Part shown: piece after piece, positions 8,270-15,182 of the stretch
How positions within the stretch are numbered: the stretch's first letter is position 1
How the letters are laid out: the number at the start of each line of letters is the position of its first letter
Assembly (NCBI GenBank): GCA_016717595.1
Contig: JADKFE010000089.1
Location: 1 to 25,075, forward strand
DNA: 25,075 nt
Source of the DNA: Deltaproteobacteria bacterium
GTDB taxonomy: Bacteria > Myxococcota_A > UBA796 > CAJQPC01
Direction: 5' to 3'
The notes under the pieces: model-generated
The model's database searches: none
What the model was told of the DNA's origin: nothing
Seen by the model: only the letters and a program-made list of their open reading frames with translations
Position numbers and translations under genes: made by a program

Positions 8270-9234
8270 ACCCGATGCCCTTTGTTGAGGTCCCCCCGCT
8301 GCTCTCGGCCCTGCGCGCGCAGCTTCGCCGGGCGGTGGTCGGCCAAGACGAGCTGCTCGACGAGGTGATCTGCGCGTTCCTCGTCGGCGGCCATGTGCTC
8401 GTCGAGGGGCCGCCGGGCCTGGGCAAGACGCTGTTGATCCTCGCGTTCTCCCGCTGCATCAGCGCGCGCTTCGCCCGGGTGCAGTTCACGCCGGATCTCA
8501 TGCCCTCAGACGTCGTCGGCCACGCGGTCTACAACCCGGCGACGGGGGAGTGGCAGATTCGGCGGGGCCCCGCGTTCACCAACCTCTTGCTCGCGGACGA
8601 GATCAACCGCGCCCCGGCGAAGACCCAGTCCGCGCTCTTAGAGGTGATGCAAGAGCAGCAGATCAGCATCGAGGGCCAGACCTTCCCCCTGGAGGGCCCG
8701 TTTATGACCCTCGCCACCCAGAACCCCATCGAGCACGAGGGCACCTACCCCTTGCCCGAGGCCCAGCTCGACCGCTTCTTGCTCAAGGTGCGCGTGGGCT
8801 ACCCGTCCGAGGCCGAGGAGCTGGAGATCGTGCGCGCCGTCGCCGTGGGTCGGGTGGGGGACCGCCTGGACGTCTCCGCCGTCGAGCCGGTGATGACCTT
8901 GGACCAGGCCCGGGCCCTGCAGCGCGCCGTGGCCGCGGTGCGTGTGGCCGAGCCCGTGCTCTCCTACGCCGTGCGCTTGGCCCGAGCCACCCGCGACACG
9001 CCCTCGTTGACCTTGGGCGCCGGGCCCCGCGGGGCCATCGCGCTCACCCGGGCGGCGCGGGGCTTCGCGGCCTTGGAGGGCCGAGACTTTGTGGTGCCCG
9101 ACGACGTCAAGCGGGTGGCGCTGCCCGCCTTACGCCACCGGGTGCAGCTCGCCCCAGAGCTGGAGATCGAGGGCCGCGGCGTGGATGAGGCCCTCGCCGA
9201 GGTGATTCAGTCGGTCCCGGCGCCTCGGGAATGA
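8266..9234 (+). CDS. MoxR-family AAA+ ATPase
   Basis: The start is ATG 8266, overlapping the preceding TGA with GGAGA five bases before it; the frame is open further upstream but only as antisense or out-of-frame sequence of the previous gene. The product has 322 residues. Walker A is GPPGLGKT (residues 48-55), Walker B LLADEINRA (108-116), sensor 1 ATQNP (150-154) and the arginine region LPEAQLDRF (163-171), followed by the helical lid domain. MoxR ATPases act as chaperone-like activators of vWA or DUF58 partners, often in envelope maintenance or stress. The DUF58 partner overlaps its stop codon. It is full length, with all catalytic motifs present. Confidence 0.96.
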   Translation: MNPMPFVEVPPLLSALRAQLRRAVVGQDELLDEVICAFLVGGHVLVEGPPGLGKTLLILAFSRCISARFARVQFTPDLMPSDVVGHAVYNPATGEWQIRRGPAFTNLLLADEINRAPAKTQSALLEVMQEQQISIEGQTFPLEGPFMTLATQNPIEHEGTYPLPEAQLDRFLLKVRVGYPSEAEELEIVRAVAVGRVGDRLDVSAVEPVMTLDQARALQRAVAAVRVAEPVLSYAVRLARATRDTPSLTLGAGPRGAIALTRAARGFAALEGRDFVVPDDVKRVALPALRHRVQLAPELEIEGRGVDEALAEVIQSVPAPRE

Positions 9235-10586
9235 GCCAGCCGTCGCCACAGCCGACCGCCCAGGCGCTGCCGCTCTCCGGTCTTCAGCCGGGCAGGCGCC
9301 TCATGTTGGGGTTGGGGGTGCTCCTCGCCTTGGGCCTCGCCGGGGTGCAGACGCCGGCGGTGTTGCCCTTGTGGTGGGGGCTCCTCGCGCTGCTGGCGAT
9401 GGCCTTGGCCGTGGAGGGCGTGTGGCTCGCCCGGCGCCCGGCCCCGGCGATCTCCCGTGAGTGCGCGCTCGTGTGGCCCATCGGGCGCTGGCAGACCGTA
9501 CGGTTACGCCTCGACAACCCCACCTCTTGGGCCGTGGTCGGCGCGGTGTTCGACCACGTCCCCGGCGACGTCGAGACCTTGGGCCTGCCCCAAGACCTAA
9601 GGGTGCCCCCAAACGGCTGGGCGACGCTGCAATATCGGGCGCGGGCCTTGGAGCGTGGCCGCCGCGCCTTGGGCCCGGTCTCGCTGCGGCTGATCGGGCC
9701 TCTGGGCCTCTTCGAGCGGATGTTGATCCTGCCCTTGCCCGAGCGGGTCAAGGTCTACCCCGACTTTCGGGAGGTGGGCAGCGTGGCGCTCCTCGCCCGA
9801 GACGACCGCCTGGGCCTGCTCGGCGTTCACACCCAGCGCCGCCGGGGCAGCGGCACCGAGTTTTACCAGCTCCGCGAGCACCAGCGCGGCGACTCCCCGC
9901 GCCTCATCGACTGGAAGGCCAGCGCCCGCCGCGCCCAGCTCATCGCCAAAGAGCACCGCGACGAACAAGACCAGCAGCTCCTCCTGCTCATGGACTGCGG
10001 CCACCGGATGCGCGCCCGCGACGGCCTGTTGAGCCACTTTGACCGCGCGCTCAACGCCGCGCTGTTGTTGGCCTACGTCGCCCTGCGCCAAGGAGACAGC
10101 GTCGGCCTCATCGCCACCGGGGGCCAAGATCGCTGGATCGCCCCCAAAAAAGGCCCCGCCGCCTTGGGCGCGCTCCTGCGCGGCGTGTACGACCTCCACA
10201 GCACAGCCTCCCCGCCGGATCTGCTCCAGGCCACCCGCCGCCTGCTCACCTTACAGCGCCGCCGGGCCCTGGTCGTCGTGATGACCAACCTGCGCGCTGA
10301 AGACGAAGGCGAGCTGCTCCTGGCGCTGAGGCTCCTGCGCCAGCGTCATCTGGTGCTCGTGGCGAGCCTCCGTGAGCCGATCTTGCGTGAGCTCGCCGAG
10401 GCCCCGGTGACCAGCCTGCTCGACGCCCAGCGTGTCGCCGCCGTGGCCCTGATGAGCCAAGAGCGCCGCCGGGCCTTGGAGCGCGCCCGAAAGAGCGGCG
10501 CCGTGCTGGTGGATGAGGAGCCCGAGCGCCTGCCGACGAGCCTCATCAACCGCTACCTGGAGGTCAAGCGCGCCCAGCGGCTCTGA
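9231..10586 (+). CDS. DUF58-domain protein, MoxR partner
   Basis: This is a 451-residue protein with ATGA overlap to the MoxR gene. Two hydrophobic helices (about residues 24-40 and 45-67) anchor it. A beta-rich segment follows, then the diagnostic DUF58 sequence GTEFYQLREHQRGDSPRLID at 208-227, continued by WKASARR. A vWA-like beta strand QLLLLMDCGHRM carries the Asp of a possible metal site. The C-terminal part (RALVVVMTNLRAEDEGELLL) continues the vWA-like fold. DUF58 proteins are the usual targets of MoxR ATPases. This is the last gene of the left-arm operon; no convincing rho-independent terminator follows it. Confidence 0.93.
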   Translation: MSQPSPQPTAQALPLSGLQPGRRLMLGLGVLLALGLAGVQTPAVLPLWWGLLALLAMALAVEGVWLARRPAPAISRECALVWPIGRWQTVRLRLDNPTSWAVVGAVFDHVPGDVETLGLPQDLRVPPNGWATLQYRARALERGRRALGPVSLRLIGPLGLFERMLILPLPERVKVYPDFREVGSVALLARDDRLGLLGVHTQRRRGSGTEFYQLREHQRGDSPRLIDWKASARRAQLIAKEHRDEQDQQLLLLMDCGHRMRARDGLLSHFDRALNAALLLAYVALRQGDSVGLIATGGQDRWIAPKKGPAALGALLRGVYDLHSTASPPDLLQATRRLLTLQRRRALVVVMTNLRAEDEGELLLALRLLRQRHLVLVASLREPILRELAEAPVTSLLDAQRVAAVALMSQERRRALERARKSGAVLVDEEPERLPTSLINRYLEVKRAQRL

Positions 10587-10599
10587 GGGGCCAACAATC

Positions 10600-10822
10600 G
10601 GCGGCGGCGACGCGCTCCTCGGCCCAGGTGGGCAAGGGGCGAAGCGGTGCAGTAAGGCCCGCGCGACGGCGCGCGCTTGTTTGTCGCGGTTTTGCCGACA
10701 GCCGATCTCGACGCCTTGCTCAATAGACCGAGGCGATCGGTGATCTCCGGCGACAGGAGATCGGTGAGCAAGGCGGGCAGCTCGACCGGATCGCCAAAGA
10801 TGAGCTTAAACTGGGGATTCAC
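10600..10822 (-). pseudogene. Relic of an Rpn/YhgA-like nuclease gene
   Basis: Reading from GTG 10822 on the - strand gives MNPQFKLIFGDPVELPALL and then TDLLSPEITDRL. This resembles the N-terminus of Rpn/YhgA-like PD-(D/E)XK proteins (NPHDxxFKxxFxDPExxxxLL...LPPEL). After about 35 residues the match stops. In another frame comes IEQGVEIGCRQNRDKQARAV and then ARALLHRFAPCPP, which resembles the Gln/Arg-rich C-terminus of the same family. The middle, including the nuclease core, is missing. I infer an internally deleted, frame-shifted remnant. No comparison could be run, so the family assignment rests on motif memory. Confidence 0.42.
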
Positions 10823-11173
10823 CCCAAACCCGCTCCATTGACGCTTGGGGCGGGTTCTGGCGCACACCGGGCGCAGGTCCACGAGCCCCGCGGGCGACCT
10901 ATCACCCTTCGATGTAATCCCCACGGCCCTCCACAGCGCCACTCAAGGGCCGTCCGGTGGACCGCTCCCCGCGCCAACAGCCCCTCCCGGGTGGGAATGG
11001 GCCTCTTCTCGCCCAATCCCGGCCAGCGGGTGGGGCCGAGGTGGCGGCAATTGATGTGGCGCAGCGCTGTTCGATCACAGAGTCGCCACCCCGTGCCATA
11101 TGCGTGTGCGCCTCACCCCTCGGCGCCAACACACGCCGCCCCAACCTCCCCCTTCACCCAGGAGCCGCAGCCC
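10823..11173. other. Non-coding stretch before the adaptor-domain gene
   Basis: The + frame is open here up to the next gene, but its translation is rich in Arg, Pro and His, has no recognisable domain and no ribosome site near 10838, so I do not call it coding. It contains GTGGCG direct and inverted copies around 11040-11090. It ends with AGGAG at 11159-11163, the ribosome site of the next gene. Any promoter for the following cassette should lie here, but no clear -35/-10 pair stands out. Confidence 0.5.
11040..11090. repeat. GTGGCG inverted/direct repeat, possible RNA hairpin
   Basis: GGTGGCG at 11040-11046 is complementary to CGCCACC at 11084-11090, and a second GTGGCG at 11056-11061 can compete for the same partner. 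Inside the loop, CTGT and ACAG flank a 6-nt loop in a small 4-bp hairpin. This could form two alternative leader structures before the gene at 11174. Short GC-rich pairings occur by chance in such DNA, so confidence is low. Confidence 0.2.
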
Positions 11174-11983
11174 ATGGACCTCAAGCCCATCGAGCGCTTC
11201 CTCGTCAGCGCCCTGACCGAGGACGAGCTGCGGCGCCTGTGTACCCACCTGCCCGGCGGCGCCGCCCTGGCGCTGGCCCTCCCCGGGCACGGCGTCGCCT
11301 TCGCCGAGCTAGCGCACCAGGCCGTCGGGATGCTGCACCGCCAGCGTCGGCTAGACGCGGCGTTCTTTGAGGGGCTGCGTGAGCTCGTGCCCAACCGAGC
11401 CCCGGAGATCCAGGCGCTGGCCGAGGGCGCGCCGTCCGTCGTCGTGGGGCTCGTGTCCTTCGCCTTGAACATCGCCGCGGTGCGGGACGGGCTGTGCCGC
11501 GCGCCGGGCCTGCGCGGTGCCTGCGTCGCCTTGGACCTGGGCCACCTCCCCTCGCCCGGGGAGGAGGCGAGCTGGGCGGCGGTCCAGCGAGGGGGAGACT
11601 GTGTGGCATTGCGGGAGCACCTCAACCGCTGGCCCACAGTCGCCTTTCCAGCGGAGGCACAGGCGCGCCTAGACGGACGCAGCGTCACCACGGACACACG
11701 CTGGGCCCTTCAAGAGACGCGCCTCCCCATGACCGTGTGGGGTGAGGCGCTCTTTGACGACGAGCAGGCCGCGCGAGAGGACGCCCTGCGCCGGGCCGCG
11801 GCCCTCGCGGACGAGACCTGCGCGCCCCCTGCGGTTGAGCCCCATGCGCCGCCTCTCGGGCGGCACCTTCGCCGTCACCGTCTGGACGTGCGCGCCGATT
11901 GGGCGCCGATGGCGGTGTGGGCTGGATGGCGCGGCGGTGTGTGGCATATAGGTCGGTCGATGTTTGATGGCGAAGCGCCATAA
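11174..11983 (+). CDS. Protein with N-terminal death-like/effector-associated adaptor domain, probably frame-shifted near its end
   Basis: ATG 11174 follows AGGAG by 10 nt. Residues 1-80 (IERFLVSALTEDELRRLCTH, LPGGAALALALPG, AFAELAHQAVGML, RLDAAFFEGLRELVPNRAPEI) look like the small helical death-like or effector-associated domains that act as adaptors in bacterial conflict systems. A hydrophobic segment follows (VVVGLVSFALNIA). Then comes a motif WAAVQRGGDCVALREHLNRW, like short repeats found in caspase-associated proteins. Past about residue 217 the frame becomes Arg/His-rich. Removing one C from the run at 11825-11829 restores a Cys/Trp-patterned end (WTCAPIGRRWRCGLDGAAVC) stopping at TAG 11949-11951, or 258 residues. 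I think that is the true end. The gene is 18 nt from the repeat-protein gene and probably co-transcribed with it. Confidence 0.68.
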   Translation: MDLKPIERFLVSALTEDELRRLCTHLPGGAALALALPGHGVAFAELAHQAVGMLHRQRRLDAAFFEGLRELVPNRAPEIQALAEGAPSVVVGLVSFALNIAAVRDGLCRAPGLRGACVALDLGHLPSPGEEASWAAVQRGGDCVALREHLNRWPTVAFPAEAQARLDGRSVTTDTRWALQETRLPMTVWGEALFDDEQAAREDALRRAAALADETCAPPAVEPHAPPLGRHLRRHRLDVRADWAPMAVWAGWRGGVWHIGRSMFDGEAP

Positions 11984-12001
11984 CCCTTCTGAGGAGATCC
12001 C

Positions 12002-14706
12002 ATGAATATGAAGAGTCGATCGTTGTTCTTGATCTTGCTGAGCGCGGGGCTCTTGTGGAGCAGCTCTCTTGTGGCGCTCGCCGAGGATCTCCCCACGAGC
12101 CCCACGCAGTCTACCTGGACCGACGCAGAGGTTGAGGCCCTGGTGCAACGGCTGGTCTTGGACCACGCGAGCTATGCCGCCGCCAAAGGCAGCGTCGCGG
12201 ATGAGCAAGAGATCGCCCTCCTCACCCAGCTCGCCCAGAAGGACGCGGAGCTGCGCAAGAAGATCGCCGCCCTCACGAAGGAGAGTAAACAGCGCCAGGC
12301 CCTAGAGGGGGAGCTCACCCGCCTAAGCGCCGAGCGCGGCGCGCTGGTGGAGCAGCTCGCGGAGCGGGATCTTCCGTACAGCGCCAACATTGAGCAGTAC
12401 CGGCGTCAGATGGCGTCGTTGGCGCGCTCGCCCGACCCACGAAAGCGGGCGGCGCTGCAGGCCTACGCCGATGGGGATCGTCTCAACGCCTTCGACGCGC
12501 TGGTGATGATCCAGGAGGCCGAGACCCGCGCCGTGGCCGCGGGCTGGCGTGAGCTGGCCGCCTTGGCGGAGGACATGAAGGACCGGGGGGAGAAGAGCAC
12601 GCTCCAGGTCATCGCGGTCTGGGAGCGGGCGCAGGCGCTCGATGAGACGGACTCCTGGGGGTGGTACGCGTTGGGGCGGCTCTACATGGAGGTGGGTGAT
12701 CTCTCGAAGGCGCGGGCGAGCCACGCGCGGGCGCTCTCGACGGCAACGTGGGATGGCGAACGAGTGGCTGCGCTCATCGGCATTGGCGACGCCGCGATGG
12801 AGGCCGGTGACCTCCCGGGCGCGCGGAAGGCCTACGACGAGGGCCTCACCCTAAGCCGTGCCCTCTTCGCCCAGAACCCACAGAGCGCAGACGCGCGCAG
12901 GGATGTCGCCGTCAGCCTCAACAAGGTCGGCGACGCCGCGATGGAGGCCGGTGACCTCCCGGGCGCGCGGAAGGCCTACGACGAGGGCCTCACCCTAAGC
13001 CGCGCCCTCCTCGACCAGAACCCACAGAGCGCCAACGCGCGCAGGGATGTCTCCGTCAGCCTCGACAGGGTCGGCGACGCCGCGATGGCGGCCGGTGACC
13101 TCCCGGGCGCGCGGAAGGCCTACGACGAGAGCCTCACCCTACGCCGCGCCCTCCTTGCCCAGAACCCACAGAGCGCCGAAGCGCGCAGGGATGTCGCCGT
13201 CAGCCTCAACAGGGTCGGCGACGCCGCGATGGAGGCCGGTGACCTCCCGGGCGCGCGGAAGGCCTACGACGAGGGCCTCACCCTCACCCGCGCCCTCCTC
13301 GCCCAGAACCCACAGAGCGCCCAAGCGCGCAGGGATGTCGCCGCCGGCCTCACAGGGTCGGCGACGCGGGAGGCCGGTGTCCCCGGGCGCACGGAAGGCC
13401 ACGACGAGGGCCCCACCCCGCCCTCCTCAACCAGAACCCAACGAGCGCCGACGCGCGCAGGGATGTCTCCTTCAGCCTCAACAAGGTCGGCGACGCCGCG
13501 ATGGAGGCCGGTGACCTCCCGGGCGCGCGGAAGGCCTACGACGAGGGCCTCACCCTACGCCGCGCCCTCCTCGACCAGAACCCACAGAGCGCCCAAGCGC
13601 GCAGGGATGTCGCCCTCAGCCTCGACAAGGTCGGCGACGCCGCGAGGGAGGCCGGTGACCTCCAGGGCGCGCGGAAGGCCTACGACGAGAGCCTCACCCT
13701 CACCCGCGCCCTCCTCGACCAGAACCCACAGAGCGCCCAAGCGCGCAGGGATGTCGCCGTCAGCCTCAACAAGGTCGGCGACGCCGCGAAGGAGGCCGGT
13801 GACCTCCAGGGCGCGCGGAAGGCCCACGACGAGAGCCTCACCCTACGCCGCGCCCTCCTCGCCCAGAACCCACAGAGCGCCCAAGCGCGCAGGGATGTCG
13901 CCCTCAGCCTCGACAGGGTCGGCGACGCCGCGAGGGCGGCCGGTGACCTCCCGGGCGCGCGGAAGGCCTATGACGAGAGCCTCACCCTACGCCGCGCCCT
14001 CCTCGCCCAGAACCCACAGAGCGCCCAAGCGCGCAGGGATGTCGCCGTCAGCCTCATCAAGGTCGGCGACGCCGCGATGGCGGCCGGTGACCTCCAGGGC
14101 GCGCGGAAGGCCTACGACGAGAGCCTCACCCTACGCCGCGCCCTCCTCGACCAGAACCCACAGAGCGCCCAAGCGCGCAGGGATGTCTCCGTCAGCCTCA
14201 ACAAGGTCGGCGACGCCGCGATGGAGGCCGGTGATCTCCAGGGCGCGCGGAAGGCCTACGACGAGAGCCTCACCCTACGCCGCGCACTCCTCGACCAGAA
14301 CCCACAGAGCGCCCAAGCGCGCAGGGATGTCGCCGTCAGCCTCGACAGGGTCGGTAACGCCGCGATGAAGGCCGGTGACCTCCCGGGCGCGCGGAAGGCC
14401 TACGACGAGAGCCTCACCCTCACCCGCGCCCTCTTGGCCCAGAACCCGGAGAGCGAGCAGAGTCATCAAGACGTCGCATTAGCGTTGTTGCGAACCGGCC
14501 TCTGCGCCGCGTCCATGGGCGATCTTGAGGCCGGGCGACGAGATCTGGAAGAGGCCACCACCATCCTGAGGCGCCTTGCCCAGGCCGCCCCGGAGAACGC
14601 GACTTACGCTCAACAGTTGAAGTCTCTGGAAGACCTGCTCGCGCAGCTCTTTGCAGACTCATCACCCACCAAACCCGAAGAGCGCCGAATCCGTCGCCCA
14701 AGATGA
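12002..14706 (+). pseudogene. Exported TPR-like repeat protein, frame-shifted in repeat 5
   Basis: ATG 12002 has GAGGAG seven nt upstream. The signal peptide is clear (KSRSLFLILLSAGLLWSSSL, then VALA before EDLP), so the product enters the periplasm. A charged helical region follows (about residues 80-125, QKDAELRKKIAALTKES), probably coiled coil, then a TPR-like segment (WGWYALGRLYMEVGDLSKAR). From 12797 to 14508 there are twelve 48-residue units, such as GDLPGARKAYDEGLTL plus RALLAQNPQSAQARRDV. Unit 5 (about 13373-13500) has lost 16 nt in about five small deletions. This moves the frame: the first frame then runs as Arg/Ser/Pro-rich sequence to 14368, while the original repeat frame resumes and ends at TGA 14704-14706. 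Undamaged, it would be about 906 residues. TPR-like arrays usually bind proteins. Confidence 0.8.
12797..14508 (+). repeat. Tandem array of twelve 144-nt units
   Basis: Units begin at 12797, 12941, 13085, 13229, about 13373 (degenerate, 128 nt), 13501, 13645, 13789, 13933, 14077, 14221 and 14365. Apart from unit 5 they keep exact 144-nt spacing and differ only by scattered substitutions (for example GAGGCC/GCGGCC, CTCCCGG/CTCCAGG, GCCCAG/GACCAG). Such uniformity indicates recent expansion or gene conversion. The unit encodes a helix-turn-helix solenoid repeat of 48 residues. Confidence 0.92.
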
Positions 14707-15139
14707 GCCCACGCACGTTGGCGGGCTGCTCCAGCGCGCCGCTCCCCGCGCTGGTGTCGCCCGAGAGCGGGCGCCAGCGGTCCAGCGGCAGGTCTCCAAG
14801 GAGCAGCGCGGGCTCGACGGGCGCGTAGAGCAGCCGGTCGGGCCCGAGCGTGGGCATGGGGTCGAACCAGCTTTGAGAGTTGACCCGTACCCTCTCGGCC
14901 TCGCGCTCCATCACGATCACCGTGGACCCCGAGGTCTCCTGGTCCTTGAACAAGGCGACCGCCTGGGCGGGCAGCAGGAGCACGTCGGCGCGCGGCAGGA
15001 GGCCCACCTGATCCCCGTGGCGGACGCAGGCCTGGGAGGGCTGGCTCCCTGTCTCTGCGGTGGGAGCGTCGGCTTTGGGCGCGTCGGCGGTGGGTGCGGG
15101 TACGCCGCAGGCGATGAGGGCGAGCATCCGCAGGAGCAT
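14420..15139 (-). CDS. Small lipoprotein of unknown function, 3' end doubtful
   Basis: ATG 15139 is the first start after an in-frame TGA at 15152-15154. The N-terminus MLLRMLALIAC has a lipobox-like LIAC with Cys at residue 11, although the signal peptide is very short. Residues about 40-155 look like a small secreted beta-rich domain (HGDQVGLLPRADVLLLPAQA, SGSTVIVMEREAERVRV). From about nt 14706 downward the frame is antisense to the repeat gene, and the translation becomes Arg/Gly/Ser-rich. The true C-terminus therefore probably ends near 14660, where a TGATGA pair (14659-14664) sits one frame away. It lies 43 nt downstream of hsdR on the same strand and could be read from that operon. No family recognised. 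Confidence 0.5.
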   Translation of the reverse strand: MLLRMLALIACGVPAPTADAPKADAPTAETGSQPSQACVRHGDQVGLLPRADVLLLPAQAVALFKDQETSGSTVIVMEREAERVRVNSQSWFDPMPTLGPDRLLYAPVEPALLLGDLPLDRWRPLSGDTSAGSGALEQPANVRGLILGDGFGALRVWWVMSLQRAARAGLPETSTVERKSRSPGRPGQGASGWWWPLPDLVARPQDRPWTRRRGRFATTLMRRLDDSARSPGSGPRGRG

Positions 15140-15182
15140 AGGCCTTGACGTTCACCAGAGACGCCCGCCTCAGCATCCAGCC

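Noticed and set aside
10742..10762. Perfect 7-bp inverted repeat GATCTCC/GGAGATC as a terminator for the left operon
   Set aside because: There is no T-run, it lies 156 nt past the last stop, and it falls inside the Rpn relic, where the bases encode DLLSPEITDR.
11040..11090. tRNA-like look: GGTGGCG...TTCGATC...CGCCACC
   Set aside because: The paired ends are only 51 nt apart, and there is no D-arm or anticodon arm and no proper T-stem. It is kept only as a weak hairpin.
10838..11173. N-terminal extension of the adaptor-domain protein
   Set aside because: The 112 extra residues are Arg/Pro/His-rich with no domain, and ATG 11174 has a good AGGAG site.
12797..14508. Regular repeats as a CRISPR array
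   Set aside because: The period is 144 nt with no unique spacers, and the units are coding and in frame.
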